Part shown: positions 56,173-64,000 of the stretch, one piece after another
Layout: every line of letters starts with the position of its first letter
Numbering within the stretch: the first letter of the stretch is position 1
Source of the DNA: Paracoccaceae bacterium
Lineage (GTDB): Bacteria; Pseudomonadota; Alphaproteobacteria; Rhodobacterales; Rhodobacteraceae
Length of the DNA: 64,000 nucleotides
Assembly (NCBI GenBank): GCA_026710155.1
Contig: JAPORQ010000073.1
Coordinates: forward strand, 1 to 64,000
Direction: 5' to 3'
Notes under the pieces: generated by a model
What the model saw: the letters and a program-made list of their open reading frames with translations, nothing else
Databases searched by the model: none
What the model was told of the DNA's origin: nothing
Program-made: the position numbers and the translations under genes

Positions 56173-56949
56173 CTACCGTCCCTCAAACTTGGGAAGTCTT
56201 TTTTCAACAAAGGCCATTATTCCCTCACGGAAATCGCGGGATTTTCCGAGTTTGCCCTGCAGTTTTGCCTCCAGTCTGAATTGTTCCTTGAGATTGTTTT
56301 CGTAGGTCTTTTGAAATGCCTGCTTCAGGCTGTGATAGGCAAGCGTTGGACCTTCTGCCAGCTGTTTTGCACGCAATAACCAATGTTCTTCAAATTGATG
56401 GTCTGGTATGGCTTGCCAAATCAGTCCCCAATTACTTGCCTCAACGGCAGAAACCCTTTCAGCAAACAGGGAAGCTCCCATTGCCTTGGCCAAACCTATT
56501 TTCCGTGGCAAGAACCAGGTACCACCTGCATCAGGTATTAGGCCAATTCCTGTAAATGCCTGAATGAAGTAGGCGCTTTCAGTTGCAATGATCACATCAG
56601 CAGCCAAGGCCAAACTGGCACCAGCACCGGCGGCCGCGCCATTCACTGCGGCGATGCTGGGTATCTTTGAGTTATAGATTGCATCAATTAAGTAGTAATA
56701 TTCATCTCGCAGGGATTGCTCAAGATCAGCATTGCCAAGATTAACATTGTTTCCCAAATCCTGCCCTGAACAAAAAGCATTTCCTTTCCCCGTCAATACC
56801 AATACCCTACCTTCTGAATCTGCCCGCTTGATGGCATCAGTCAGTTCTCTTCGCATTTCAGAACTCAAGGCATTCCTGACCTCAGGCCTGTTCATCTTTA
56901 CGGTTACGACACCGTTATCAACTGTCATGGTTATGGCTTTATATTCCAC
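56173..56949 (-). CDS. Enoyl-CoA hydratase/isomerase (PaaG-like)
   Basis: A crotonase-fold enzyme of 258 residues. It opens MEYKAITMTVDNGVVTVKMN with NRPEVRNALSSEM. The oxyanion-hole segment is GKGNAFCSGQDLGNNV, and NGAAAGAGASLALAADVIIA forms the second oxyanion loop. Then TGIGLIPDAGGTWFLPRKIG shows Asp rather than a hydratase Glu at the second acidic position, the pattern of PaaG isomerase (2-(1,2-epoxy-1,2-dihydrophenyl)acetyl-CoA isomerase). The rest of the paa pathway is not nearby, so the true substrate may be another acyl-CoA. The start is GTG at 56949 behind GGGAA. Confidence 0.85.
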   Translation of the reverse strand: MEYKAITMTVDNGVVTVKMNRPEVRNALSSEMRRELTDAIKRADSEGRVLVLTGKGNAFCSGQDLGNNVNLGNADLEQSLRDEYYYLIDAIYNSKIPSIAAVNGAAAGAGASLALAADVIIATESAYFIQAFTGIGLIPDAGGTWFLPRKIGLAKAMGASLFAERVSAVEASNWGLIWQAIPDHQFEEHWLLRAKQLAEGPTLAYHSLKQAFQKTYENNLKEQFRLEAKLQGKLGKSRDFREGIMAFVEKRLPKFEGR

Positions 56950-57005
56950 CTTGAGTTCCCTTTTTTTCTATTCACTGAAATTAAATTACAACCAATCTAA
57001 CCATT

Positions 57006-57467
57006 TTACCTTTTCGATATTAATTCTTTGATTCTTTTTTTCTCTTCAAGAGTGAAATCATTGGCAGGCAATTCTTCAAATTTACTGTTTTTGTAACTTC
57101 TGTAGATGAGTATCAGGCAAAGCATAATCAAAATTGGACCTGAAAAATACAAAATCCAGTTTTTAGGATTGAATCTGGGTTTGAGCAGTGCAAATTCGCC
57201 ATATCGATCCTCTATATAATCATAAATCTGTTGATCCGTATTACCTTCTACCAACATCTCCCGAATTAGAATTCGAAAATCCCTGGCAAGTTCAGCGGCA
57301 GAATCATCTATATTTTCGTTTTGACAAACCATGCATCGGATATTTTTGGAAATATCCCTGGCTCTTTGTTCCAGTTGAGAATCATCCAGGATTTCGTTCG
57401 GTTCAACACCCAAAAAACTTGAGGGCATCAGGATCAGCAAAACAAGTAATGTGACAAACCTTTTCAA
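57006..57467 (-). CDS. ccmH: Cytochrome c biogenesis protein CcmH (CycL)
   Basis: A membrane-anchored periplasmic thiol reductase that keeps the apocytochrome CxxCH reduced for heme attachment. The 153 residues have a signal/anchor (about 5-20), the redox motif RCMVCQNENIDDSAAELARDFR with Cys45 and Cys48, and a C-terminal membrane helix (about 108-126). The start is TTG at 57467, overlapping the ccmF stop by 4 bp (TTGA). The protein ends soon after the second helix, so it is the short CcmH form without a fused CcmI domain. Confidence 0.95.
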   Translation of the reverse strand: MKRFVTLLVLLILMPSSFLGVEPNEILDDSQLEQRARDISKNIRCMVCQNENIDDSAAELARDFRILIREMLVEGNTDQQIYDYIEDRYGEFALLKPRFNPKNWILYFSGPILIMLCLILIYRSYKNSKFEELPANDFTLEEKKRIKELISKR

Positions 57468-59425
57468 CTTGCTTTCCTCGGTTTCCGTTTCTGAAGCACT
57501 GGTAATCTACTGCTCAAACTGATGCAACCGCCCAGAGCCATTACAAAAGCACCAATCCAAATCCAGTTTACCATCGGTTTTATATAGGTTCTGACAGCCC
57601 AGGCATCCTCTCCCTGAAAATCACCCAAGACAATATAAAGATCTCTCAGCAATCCCATGTCGATGGCAGCCTCGGTCGTGGTTGAGTTGGCAACCGGATA
57701 TACCCTCTTTTCCGGCAGCATCACTGCCACCTGTGAATTGTCATGAATCACCTCGAATTCTCCCACTTGTGCAAAGTAATTGGGTCCCCCCGTCTCTTTT
57801 ACATCCAATAATTGAAATTCATAGGAACCGACCTGATAGACATCGCCAATTCGAACAACCCTGATATCTTCTAGTTCCCAGGAAGTAATCGAGGCTATTC
57901 CAATAATGGTAAATCCGAATCCGAGGTGAGCCATTGATTTTCCATATTCTGTTCTGGGAAGTAGTTTCAGCCATCTTAAGGACTTTCCCAGGGGATGTTT
58001 CCCGATACCAACCTTGCCAGCGAGCTCCCACAACGTACCAAGAATAACCCAGACAGCCAGCATCAAACCTACCGGGCCCAACATCCTCATGCCTGTCTGT
58101 AGGGACAGGATCAAAATGGCTAAAACCAGGGCCAGTATAGCTGGAGCGATTAGACTTTTGAGGGCCCTAGCGATATTCCCCCGTTTCCAGGCAAGTGAAA
58201 CACCAATGGGCAATAGCAGCGAAAGGGCTATCATGAAAGGAGTAAAGGTCAAGTTGAAGTATGGGGGACCCACCGAGATCTTATCACCCTGTATCGTTTC
58301 TATTATAAGGGGCCAAAAGGTCCCGATAAAGACAACCATGGCTGAAATCACCAGTAGGAGATTGTTTGAAATCAGGGCTGATTCCCTGCTCCAGAATGAA
58401 AACACTCGGCCACCCCTTATCTTCTTTCCCAAAAGAAGGTAAAGAACTAATGCTCCCCCGGTAAAAAGAAACATGATCGCCAAAATATAAATTCCCCTGG
58501 TTGGATCACTCGCAAAGGAATGGACTGAGGTGATTATGCCTGATCTCACCAAAAAAGTGCCGATGAGTGATAGTGAAAATGCAAGGATTGACAACAGGAC
58601 AGTCCACTTGGCCAGTTGCTCTCTTTTTTCCAATACAAGTGTCGAATGCAGCAGGGCAGTTGTAATGAGCCACGGCATGAAGGAAGCGTTCTCTACCGGA
58701 TCCCAAAACCACCAGCCTCCCCAGCCAAGTTCATAATATGCCCACCAAGAACCAAGGGCTATACCAAGAGTTAGGCAAACCCATGAAAGAAGGGTCCAAG
58801 GACGAACCCAACTGGCCCAGGCAGAATTGATGCTGCCATTGGCAAGTCCCGCCAGTGCAAAACTGAAGGAAATTGACAAACCCACATAACCCAAATAGAG
58901 CAATGGCGGATGAAATGCCAAGCCAGGGTCCTGCAACAACGGATTCAGATCATAGCCATTGAATGGCGGGAACTCCAACCGGGCAAACGGATTTGAAGTG
59001 AACAGGATGAATGACAGGAAAGCAAGGGTTATCGCTGATTGGAAAAACAGTACAAGTGCCTTGAACTTGAGGGGAATTTGTCTTTGCAAAACAGCCAGAA
59101 GAAATCCGAAGAAAGATAACACCAGAACCCATAAAAGCATGGATCCCTCGTGATTGCCCCAAACTCCCGAAATCTTGTACAAGAGTGGTTTCAGGGTATG
59201 GGAATTGTTGGTTACAAGGGTCAGGGAAAAATCCGAATTGACAAAGGCCCAAGTGATCGAAAGGAAGGAAATTCCTATAAATCCGAATTGCACAACCGCC
59301 ATCAGGGTACCGGCATACAGCCAGTTGAATATGTTTTTGGCGTATCCCACACCAACAACACCAATTTGCAGGACAGAAACAAGCAACGCCAGAATCAGTG
59401 AAAGATGCCCGATTTCAGTAATCAT
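57464..59425 (-). CDS. ccmF: Cytochrome c heme lyase subunit CcmF (CycK)
   Basis: An inner-membrane heme lyase component with about 15 helices in 653 residues. The tryptophan-rich heme-handling WWD signature is WGGWWFWDPVENASFMPW (about residues 238-255). Neighbouring histidine loops include GVWGNHEGSMLLWVLVLSFF near residue 90 and SVHSFASDPTRG near residue 305. The long periplasmic region before the last helix (about 520-620) is normal. The gene is 68 bp downstream of ccmE and overlaps ccmH. Confidence 0.97.
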   Translation of the reverse strand: MITEIGHLSLILALLVSVLQIGVVGVGYAKNIFNWLYAGTLMAVVQFGFIGISFLSITWAFVNSDFSLTLVTNNSHTLKPLLYKISGVWGNHEGSMLLWVLVLSFFGFLLAVLQRQIPLKFKALVLFFQSAITLAFLSFILFTSNPFARLEFPPFNGYDLNPLLQDPGLAFHPPLLYLGYVGLSISFSFALAGLANGSINSAWASWVRPWTLLSWVCLTLGIALGSWWAYYELGWGGWWFWDPVENASFMPWLITTALLHSTLVLEKREQLAKWTVLLSILAFSLSLIGTFLVRSGIITSVHSFASDPTRGIYILAIMFLFTGGALVLYLLLGKKIRGGRVFSFWSRESALISNNLLLVISAMVVFIGTFWPLIIETIQGDKISVGPPYFNLTFTPFMIALSLLLPIGVSLAWKRGNIARALKSLIAPAILALVLAILILSLQTGMRMLGPVGLMLAVWVILGTLWELAGKVGIGKHPLGKSLRWLKLLPRTEYGKSMAHLGFGFTIIGIASITSWELEDIRVVRIGDVYQVGSYEFQLLDVKETGGPNYFAQVGEFEVIHDNSQVAVMLPEKRVYPVANSTTTEAAIDMGLLRDLYIVLGDFQGEDAWAVRTYIKPMVNWIWIGAFVMALGGCISLSSRLPVLQKRKPRKAS

Positions 59426-59493
59426 TGTTTCCTGCCTGATTCATGGTTTTCACAATTATTGGTGATGATGCCAATCCTACCAAAAAAAATCAT

Positions 59494-59946
59494 TTATTGG
59501 GAAGTTTCCCCGACAGGTTTGAAAAGACCTTGTTCCCTGAGGGTATCGGCAATCTCCTTGGGCATGTATTTTTCATCATGCTTGGCAAGGATTTCAGTGG
59601 CTTCAAAAACACCATTGACATAATTGCCAAGGGCAATGGCTCCCTGCCCCTCGGCAAACAAATCGGGTAGAATGCCAGTGTAAACAACCCCAATTGAAGA
59701 TTCCAAATCACCAATTTCAAATCCGATTGAACCGTCGCCGTTTTTCTGAATGGAATTTGGCTGGACCAGCCCCCCTACCCTGAATGTTTCATCAGGTCCA
59801 GGCATGTCGGCCAGAACCTGGGTTGGATTTCTGAAATACGATATTCCTTCCCTGAATCCATACCCTATCAAGACAGATGCAATAATCAACAGAATGGCAG
59901 AAACGACCAGTAGTTGGATTCTGCCCTTTTTCCTTAAGTTTTTCAT
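59494..59946 (-). CDS. ccmE: Heme chaperone CcmE (CycJ)
   Basis: CcmE binds heme covalently in the periplasm and passes it to CcmF. The 150 residues show a basic N-terminus (KNLRKKGRIQ), one membrane helix (about 11-30), a beta-barrel OB domain (FRVGGLVQPNSI), and the heme-binding histidine His123 with Tyr127 in LAKHDEKYMPKE. All are standard. It lies 3 bp after argC on the same strand. CcmI (CycH), which often precedes ccmE in alphaproteobacteria, is absent from this place. Confidence 0.97.
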   Translation of the reverse strand: MKNLRKKGRIQLLVVSAILLIIASVLIGYGFREGISYFRNPTQVLADMPGPDETFRVGGLVQPNSIQKNGDGSIGFEIGDLESSIGVVYTGILPDLFAEGQGAIALGNYVNGVFEATEILAKHDEKYMPKEIADTLREQGLFKPVGETSQ

Positions 59947-59949
59947 GTA

Positions 59950-60972
59950 TTATGGTACCAATGGAATCATTGACAATCCTGAACCCTCATCAAGACCCAG
60001 CATGATATTTGCATTTTGAATGGCTTGTCCAGATGATCCCTTGGTAAGATTGTCCAACACGGAGAACAACTTTACCTTCCCTGTAATGCGGTCTTCCATA
60101 ACCCCAAGAAATACAAAATTTGATCCCCTCACATGTCTGGTTGAGGGGGCTTTCCCCATGGGCAATACATGAATAAATCTTTCTTTCATATATCTTTCAG
60201 CAAGGGTCTGGTATATCTCATCAATCATGCCTTCGACATAAATCGTGGCAAGAATTCCCCGATTCATTGGAATCAGATGGGGAGTGAATGAAACTTCAAC
60301 CTGCTTGTTGGCAAACTTGGTCAACTCCTGGTCGAATTCAGCCAGATGTCTATGGTAAACCGGGTTATAGGGCTGACACCCTTCGGATAATTCAGCAAAA
60401 AGGGTGTTGACTTTGGCAGCCCTTCCTGCACCGGATACCCCCGCCTTTAAATCAAGGATTATCCCTTCTGGTGATATAACCCCCTTTTCCAATAATGGGA
60501 TAAGTGGATAGAGACCTGTAGCTGCATTACAACCGGTACAGGCTACAAGATGTGCAGAAGATATTTCCTTGCGATAGAATTCAGTCAGCCCATAAACAGC
60601 TTTTTCCTGGATTTCAGGAGCCAAATGCTGGGTGTCATACCATTTTTGATATTCCGATATTTTTTGCAGTCTGAAATCAGCAGACAAATCAACAATCCTG
60701 GTTCTTCCAAAAAGGCCCTTGATTACCCTTTGACTGGTAGTGTGGGGAAGACCACAGAATATTAGATCACATTCTTCAGGATTGAGTTCAGCTAAGGATA
60801 TGAGATCCGGCAAAGCGGTATTCTCGAAACTCGGGTATACTTCTGAATAAGCCTTACCGGCATTACTATCCGCCACCAGATTGGCAATTTCAAAATGTGG
60901 ATGGTTAAGAACAATTCTCACCAATTCAAGCCCGGTATAACCGCTTGCTCCTATTATAGTTATTTTTTTCAT
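59950..60972 (-). CDS. argC: N-acetyl-gamma-glutamyl-phosphate reductase
   Basis: The third step of arginine synthesis, an NADPH-dependent reduction of acetylglutamyl phosphate. The 340 residues start with the dinucleotide motif ITIIGASGYTGLELVRI. The catalytic cysteine is Cys148 in LVACTGCNAATGLYPL, where many homologues read NPGCYPTA. The substrate loop is GLPHTTSQ, and SFTPHLIPMNRGILATIYV contains the conserved histidine. The length is normal. It is 26 bp downstream of murI and 3 bp upstream of ccmE. Confidence 0.96.
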   Translation of the reverse strand: MKKITIIGASGYTGLELVRIVLNHPHFEIANLVADSNAGKAYSEVYPSFENTALPDLISLAELNPEECDLIFCGLPHTTSQRVIKGLFGRTRIVDLSADFRLQKISEYQKWYDTQHLAPEIQEKAVYGLTEFYRKEISSAHLVACTGCNAATGLYPLIPLLEKGVISPEGIILDLKAGVSGAGRAAKVNTLFAELSEGCQPYNPVYHRHLAEFDQELTKFANKQVEVSFTPHLIPMNRGILATIYVEGMIDEIYQTLAERYMKERFIHVLPMGKAPSTRHVRGSNFVFLGVMEDRITGKVKLFSVLDNLTKGSSGQAIQNANIMLGLDEGSGLSMIPLVP

Positions 60973-60998
60973 GACTGTTATCTCTTGCTTCTTTTCAA

Positions 60999-61856
60999 TC
61001 AGGTAAACTGAATTGATCTCTTTAAAAACAATGTTGCCCTGTTGGATACTGAACTGGGATTTCCTGAAGTAATAAACTTGTTGTCACCGCATTGATATTC
61101 AATCCATTTATTTCTTTGCAGGTAATTCGCAAAGCTGTCGGCAACCACATCGGATTGGTTTATAATCCTTACCTCTTGTCCCAATGCCTCCTCAAATGCC
61201 TTTTGTACAATAGGATAATGGGTACATCCAAGTACTGCTACCTGTGGGTTGGGCATTCTTCTGAGTAATGCTTCAGCATGACTTTTGGCTATCGCCTCAG
61301 CCAGAATTATATCACCCTCCTCAATGGCATCTACAAGTCCTCCGCATGGTTGGGATTCCACATCCACGCCTATGGCTCTGAAGGAAAGTTCTCTCTGAAA
61401 TGCTCGTGAGGCAACCGTTGCCGGTGTAGCAAATAATGCAACCCGATTGACCGATGTTTCTCTTGGTGCCGAATTATCTCCCCAGTTTCTTTCGATGATT
61501 GTTTCAATCGTTGGAATAAATATTCCCAGAACTCTCTTGTTGCCATATACAATCTCTTCCTGCAATTTCCTTAGCGATACAGCTGATGCCGTGTTACAGG
61601 CAAGTATTACGAGTTGACAACCTTCATTCCATAATTCATTGACTCCATTGCAGGTAAATTGAAAAATTTCATCCTGGGTTCGAACTCCATATGGTGCCCT
61701 GTGATTGTCACCGTAATACACAAATCCAATTTCTGGGTGGCGTTTCGAAATGGAATCGAAAATTGTCAGCCCACCCAATCCAGAATCAAAAATCCCGATA
61801 GGAATAATCCACCCGCCTTTACTATGAAATTGCCCTATATGGATATAGAGCTTCAA
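60999..61856 (-). CDS. murI: Glutamate racemase
   Basis: Makes D-glutamate for peptidoglycan. The two catalytic cysteines are in [15 protein letters not shown] and [16 protein letters not shown]. The opening strand is [18 protein letters not shown], and [11 protein letters not shown] matches the family's GDxxxxPYG. The 285-residue count includes about 17 residues before the conserved domain from a TTG at 61856. No ATG or GTG lies closer to the domain, so the true start is either this TTG or a rarer codon such as ATT. It is first in a murI-argC-ccmE-ccmF-ccmH run. Confidence 0.95.
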   Translation of the reverse strand: MKLYIHIGQFHSKGGWIIPIGIFDSGLGGLTIFDSISKRHPEIGFVYYGDNHRAPYGVRTQDEIFQFTCNGVNELWNEGCQLVILACNTASAVSLRKLQEEIVYGNKRVLGIFIPTIETIIERNWGDNSAPRETSVNRVALFATPATVASRAFQRELSFRAIGVDVESQPCGGLVDAIEEGDIILAEAIAKSHAEALLRRMPNPQVAVLGCTHYPIVQKAFEEALGQEVRIINQSDVVADSFANYLQRNKWIEYQCGDNKFITSGNPSSVSNRATLFLKRSIQFT

Positions 61857-62300
61857 GTAAAAACTCCAAACCGCAGCATAAATAAATTGTTAAATCTGGC
61901 ATACATGTAGGGTCAGGATTTCAAATTCAAAAACCATTTTAATTCCGGGCCAGATGTCAATTTCAGGATCAGCAGTATCATTCACATTGCTTTTGCACAC
62001 CATGATTCAGCCTCTGGGGAAAGGGTTATCGCTTTTGGAATCTTACAAGGATTTTCATCGCAATAATTCACCTTTTCGGGGTAGTCCAGGTAAAAAATGA
62101 CTGTCCTTGATACAAATATTTCAAATAAAGCGATGATAAACCTTCCAGTCTCTGCTCCCAATCAGTTTTGTGAACAATGGATTCACAAAAATCACAAATG
62201 ATATCACCTTGACAATTTCAAACGCGATATTCCTTATCCGAAAGCATCCTTGATTGACAGTGGATTTCCACTTCATATATTATCGTTGTAAAGGTGAAAA
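61857..62300. other. Intergenic region upstream of murI
   Basis: About 440 bp with no recognisable gene or RNA on either strand. It marks the change from housekeeping sequence to the G+C-richer decayed patch that fills the rest of the window. Confidence 0.5.
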
Positions 62301-63050
62301 TTGAACACAGGCACCAGGGGAGTTGGCAAATCGGAATTTTCGATGCCGCCACCCGCAAATGGAATCATGGAGCGTATGGGACCCGTCATCCTGCAGTTGT
62401 GTCCCGGAGAACAAATTGTCCTCGGAGGTGGTACCGCCCTGTCTGCAAGATGGCAACACCGACGCGGCACCGACATTGGCCTTTTCATGGAAGCGGCTGA
62501 TTTCCAGGAATTGTATGGCCGGCTGTAAGTTTCTCTCGACAAGGCAGCCGACCTGTTGACCTGGCATGACGGGCACGGATGGTGTCGTGGCAGTTTTGCT
62601 GGGGGAGAGTTTTCCATGGCTACCACGCCCAATTTGATAAATCGCGGTCAGGATGAAGGCATGGATGTGGTCGGAGAGTGGGGCATGAGACTTGAATCCT
62701 CGGATAAAACACTGACCAAGAAACGCCGCTTGCGAATCTGCGGCAACGGAGAATTCGTGATTCGGGATTGTTATGATCTCGTAACCGTAGCCGAAGACTA
62801 TCCGGATGTTTTCGAACGGGCACTTGATATCCTGGCGAAACGGCAACGGATTGGAATTGCCGCTGAATTGCGCTCGAGGAAAACGGTTGACATACTTGGA
62901 GGAAGAACACTTGATACACCGCGCCACCCTGAATGGATCCGTGACCTGCCACGGCGAGCAACCGATCTGGTTGAACAAGGACCTCCTGCATGTCCGGAAC
63001 CGGCCCCCAATCCCCACTATCCTTTGGGATGTGGCAGGCATGGCCCTTGA
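62301..63050 (+). pseudogene. AbiEii/AbiGii-type nucleotidyltransferase, inactivated
   Basis: One frame of 250 codons is interrupted by a TAA at 62526-62528. Before the stop, PGEQIVLGGGTALSARWQHRRGTDIGLFM matches the AbiEii nucleotidyltransferase core (GGTALxxRxxHRxSxDIDLF), but the second metal-binding Asp of DID is Gly. After the stop, MRLESSDKTLTKKRRLRICGNGEFVIRDCYDLVTV matches the conserved K/R...RDxYDL helical region. Intact relatives are the toxins of type IV toxin-antitoxin and abortive-infection systems. Both the stop and the lost Asp say that it is dead. No antitoxin gene is recognisable upstream. The segment is richer in G and C than the core genes. Confidence 0.75.
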
Positions 63051-63166
63051 CGTTGGTGCAATCAGGTCGGGATTCGACCGGCTTGAGATGACCGGCGGGT
63101 GCTGCTGGACAGTGTGCCTACCCAGGAGGACGTCCATGCCTGCTGGCACTGGCAGATGACCAGATT

Positions 63167-63541
63167 GTGCAGGCGGAAAGGGCTGTATCCGATCTGATGC
63201 CCTTGGAATGGTTCGGCCATCCGGTTGGCAAGACCATGTTAGCCGAGGTAGATCCAGACCATGTTTTCCTGCACCATTTGGCGGCCAAGCATCTGGCCAA
63301 CTGGAAAAACCGTCCAGCCGGGAAGGAGTTCTATCACATGTTCGTCACCGATGAATATGGCAAGGGGGACAAGCTTATGATGCGGAAATTACTGGCCGAC
63401 TTCCATCACGAAATGTATCCCCAATTGTACCGTCGTGATGCAATCAGCATATGGCACATTGCCAGGGCAGCCCACACCTGCCGGGTCCGTCGAGGACGGC
63501 TTTCCTGGTGGTCTAACCTGAATGCCCGCAAGCCCGGATAA
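63167..63541 (+). CDS. Unidentified open frame in a decayed region
   Basis: The frame is open for 124 codons and even continues upstream of the first Met (LLALADDQIVQAERAVSDLM). The protein would be rich in His, Trp and Lys (for example VFLHHLAAKHLANWKNR, KEFYHMFVTDEYGKGDKLMM). The sequence looks like real coding DNA, but I do not recognise it. Being between a pseudogene and a transposase fragment, it is probably a gene remnant. The rest of 63051-63717 has no recognised feature. Confidence 0.35.
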   Translation: MQAERAVSDLMPLEWFGHPVGKTMLAEVDPDHVFLHHLAAKHLANWKNRPAGKEFYHMFVTDEYGKGDKLMMRKLLADFHHEMYPQLYRRDAISIWHIARAAHTCRVRRGRLSWWSNLNARKPG

Positions 63542-63717
63542 GGAAACGCCAACATGAAAATGGCTGACCGGTATTGCACGAGTTGAACAAAGCCCATCCA
63601 CATTGCCACAGGCTGGAGGAATGGCAATCATTCAAGACTTCGCCTTTGCATGAATTTCTCAAGGTATGTGCCATACGCTATTTGTAGGGGGGGGTGATTT
63701 CGTTCAGGGGTTTTTCT

Positions 63718-63954
63718 TCAGGGACCGGAGCAGGCTTGAAGTCCTGCAGGAACGACATGGCTGGCTTGACCTGATGGACATATGTAGAATCGGAACGGCA
63801 TTTCAAGGGCAATACCACCATCGGCCAGCAGAAGAATGTGAGCCCGCCGGCGGCATTGGACCGAACCCTTTCCCCCATCAACGATGCAGCGCAAATCCCG
63901 ATGCCCTTCCGGTGTCAGCCTGACCCGGTGGATCTTCCTGCCTGCCTGTTCCAT
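63718..63954 (-). pseudogene. IS630-family transposase, N-terminal fragment
   Basis: From a start at 63954 the frame reads KIHRVRLTPEGHRDLRCIVD then GGKGSVQCRRRAHILLLADGG. This matches the first 50 residues of many IS630 transposases (VxLTxEERxxLxxLxxxGKxxAxxxRRARILLLAD). Homology ends there; the frame then runs through unrelated residues to a stop. The DDE domain is missing. The C-terminal fragment at 24175 is from the same family, but the two cannot be halves of one copy. Confidence 0.75.
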
Positions 63955-64000
63955 GACTGCCTCCCTTCAACCGGAACGGGTGCAACCGCCAGGACCGGAC

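Noticed and set aside
62280..63149. Long minus-strand frame of 289 codons opposite the AbiEii pseudogene
   Set aside because: It has no family motif, while the plus strand shows clear AbiEii segments; it is an antisense shadow in G+C-rich DNA.

Overview
The window looks like part of the chromosome of an AT-rich marine alphaproteobacterium, and no closer placement is possible by eye. The signs are: an ssb-gyrA pair in which GyrA has the alphaproteobacterial GDASIYD quinolone-region motif; a ccmE-ccmF-ccmH run of the cycJKL kind; lon followed by tRNA-Val and tRNA-Asp; a DMSP demethylase next to an acrylyl-CoA reductase; and two high-affinity organic acid uptake systems (TTT and TRAP). Most of the DNA is dense housekeeping sequence. 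The accessory content is mainly broken: decayed transposases, a truncated glpD, a frameshifted toxin, an AbiEii-type pseudogene, and small inverted-repeat elements that share one terminal motif.

Layout. 1-3.5 kb: a small membrane protein, 1-Cys peroxiredoxin, an AlaX editing protein, and a vapBC toxin-antitoxin pair whose toxin is out of frame and whose antitoxin start lies in an inverted-repeat element. 3.5-17.3 kb: a run of minus-strand genes. Upstream is a likely operon DUF2182-DUF1326-dmdA-acuI-glcB (DMSP demethylation, acrylyl-CoA reduction, malate synthase G). Downstream is tctC-tctAB-prpF-like-cysK-mscS (tricarboxylate uptake with an isomerase, cysteine synthase and a mechanosensitive channel). 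17.3-21.3 kb: tRNA-Asp, tRNA-Val, lon, tgt. 22.0-22.8 kb: two Fe-S assembly genes. 22.9-25.2 kb: a 5'-truncated glpD joined to an IS630 transposase tail, and another transposase scrap. 25.2-29.7 kb: tpiA, a Mug-type glycosylase and a TAXI-TRAP transporter. 29.8-30.0 kb: a 181-bp MITE-like element with an 8-bp target duplication.

30.5-42.1 kb: lpdA, a DUF924 gene, an esterase coupled to an AlkA-like glycosylase, an MFS transporter, cimA-cysS, a phage-type hypothetical gene and uvrA. 42.1-44.1 kb: a probable small island between uvrA and ssb, bounded by 14-bp direct repeats and carrying a class III Fic protein and a membrane protein. 44.1-51.4 kb: ssb, gyrA, gluQ, an IscU-like scaffold gene and ligA. 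51.4-52.1 kb: a two-gene cassette with a HEPN-like member. 52.1-53.2 kb: an IS4/Tn5-type transposase tail and a second MITE-like element (171 bp, 8-bp duplication). 53.3-61.9 kb: mnmA, an M20 peptidase, paaG, ccmH-ccmF-ccmE, argC, murI. 62.3-64.0 kb: a G+C-richer decayed patch with an AbiEii-like nucleotidyltransferase pseudogene, an unidentified frame and an IS630 N-terminal fragment.

Together the genes suggest a heterotroph that takes up small organic acids, demethylates DMSP and clears the resulting acrylyl-CoA. It has suffered transposon activity followed by decay. All calls come from reading the sequence and recalling families; no database search was run.
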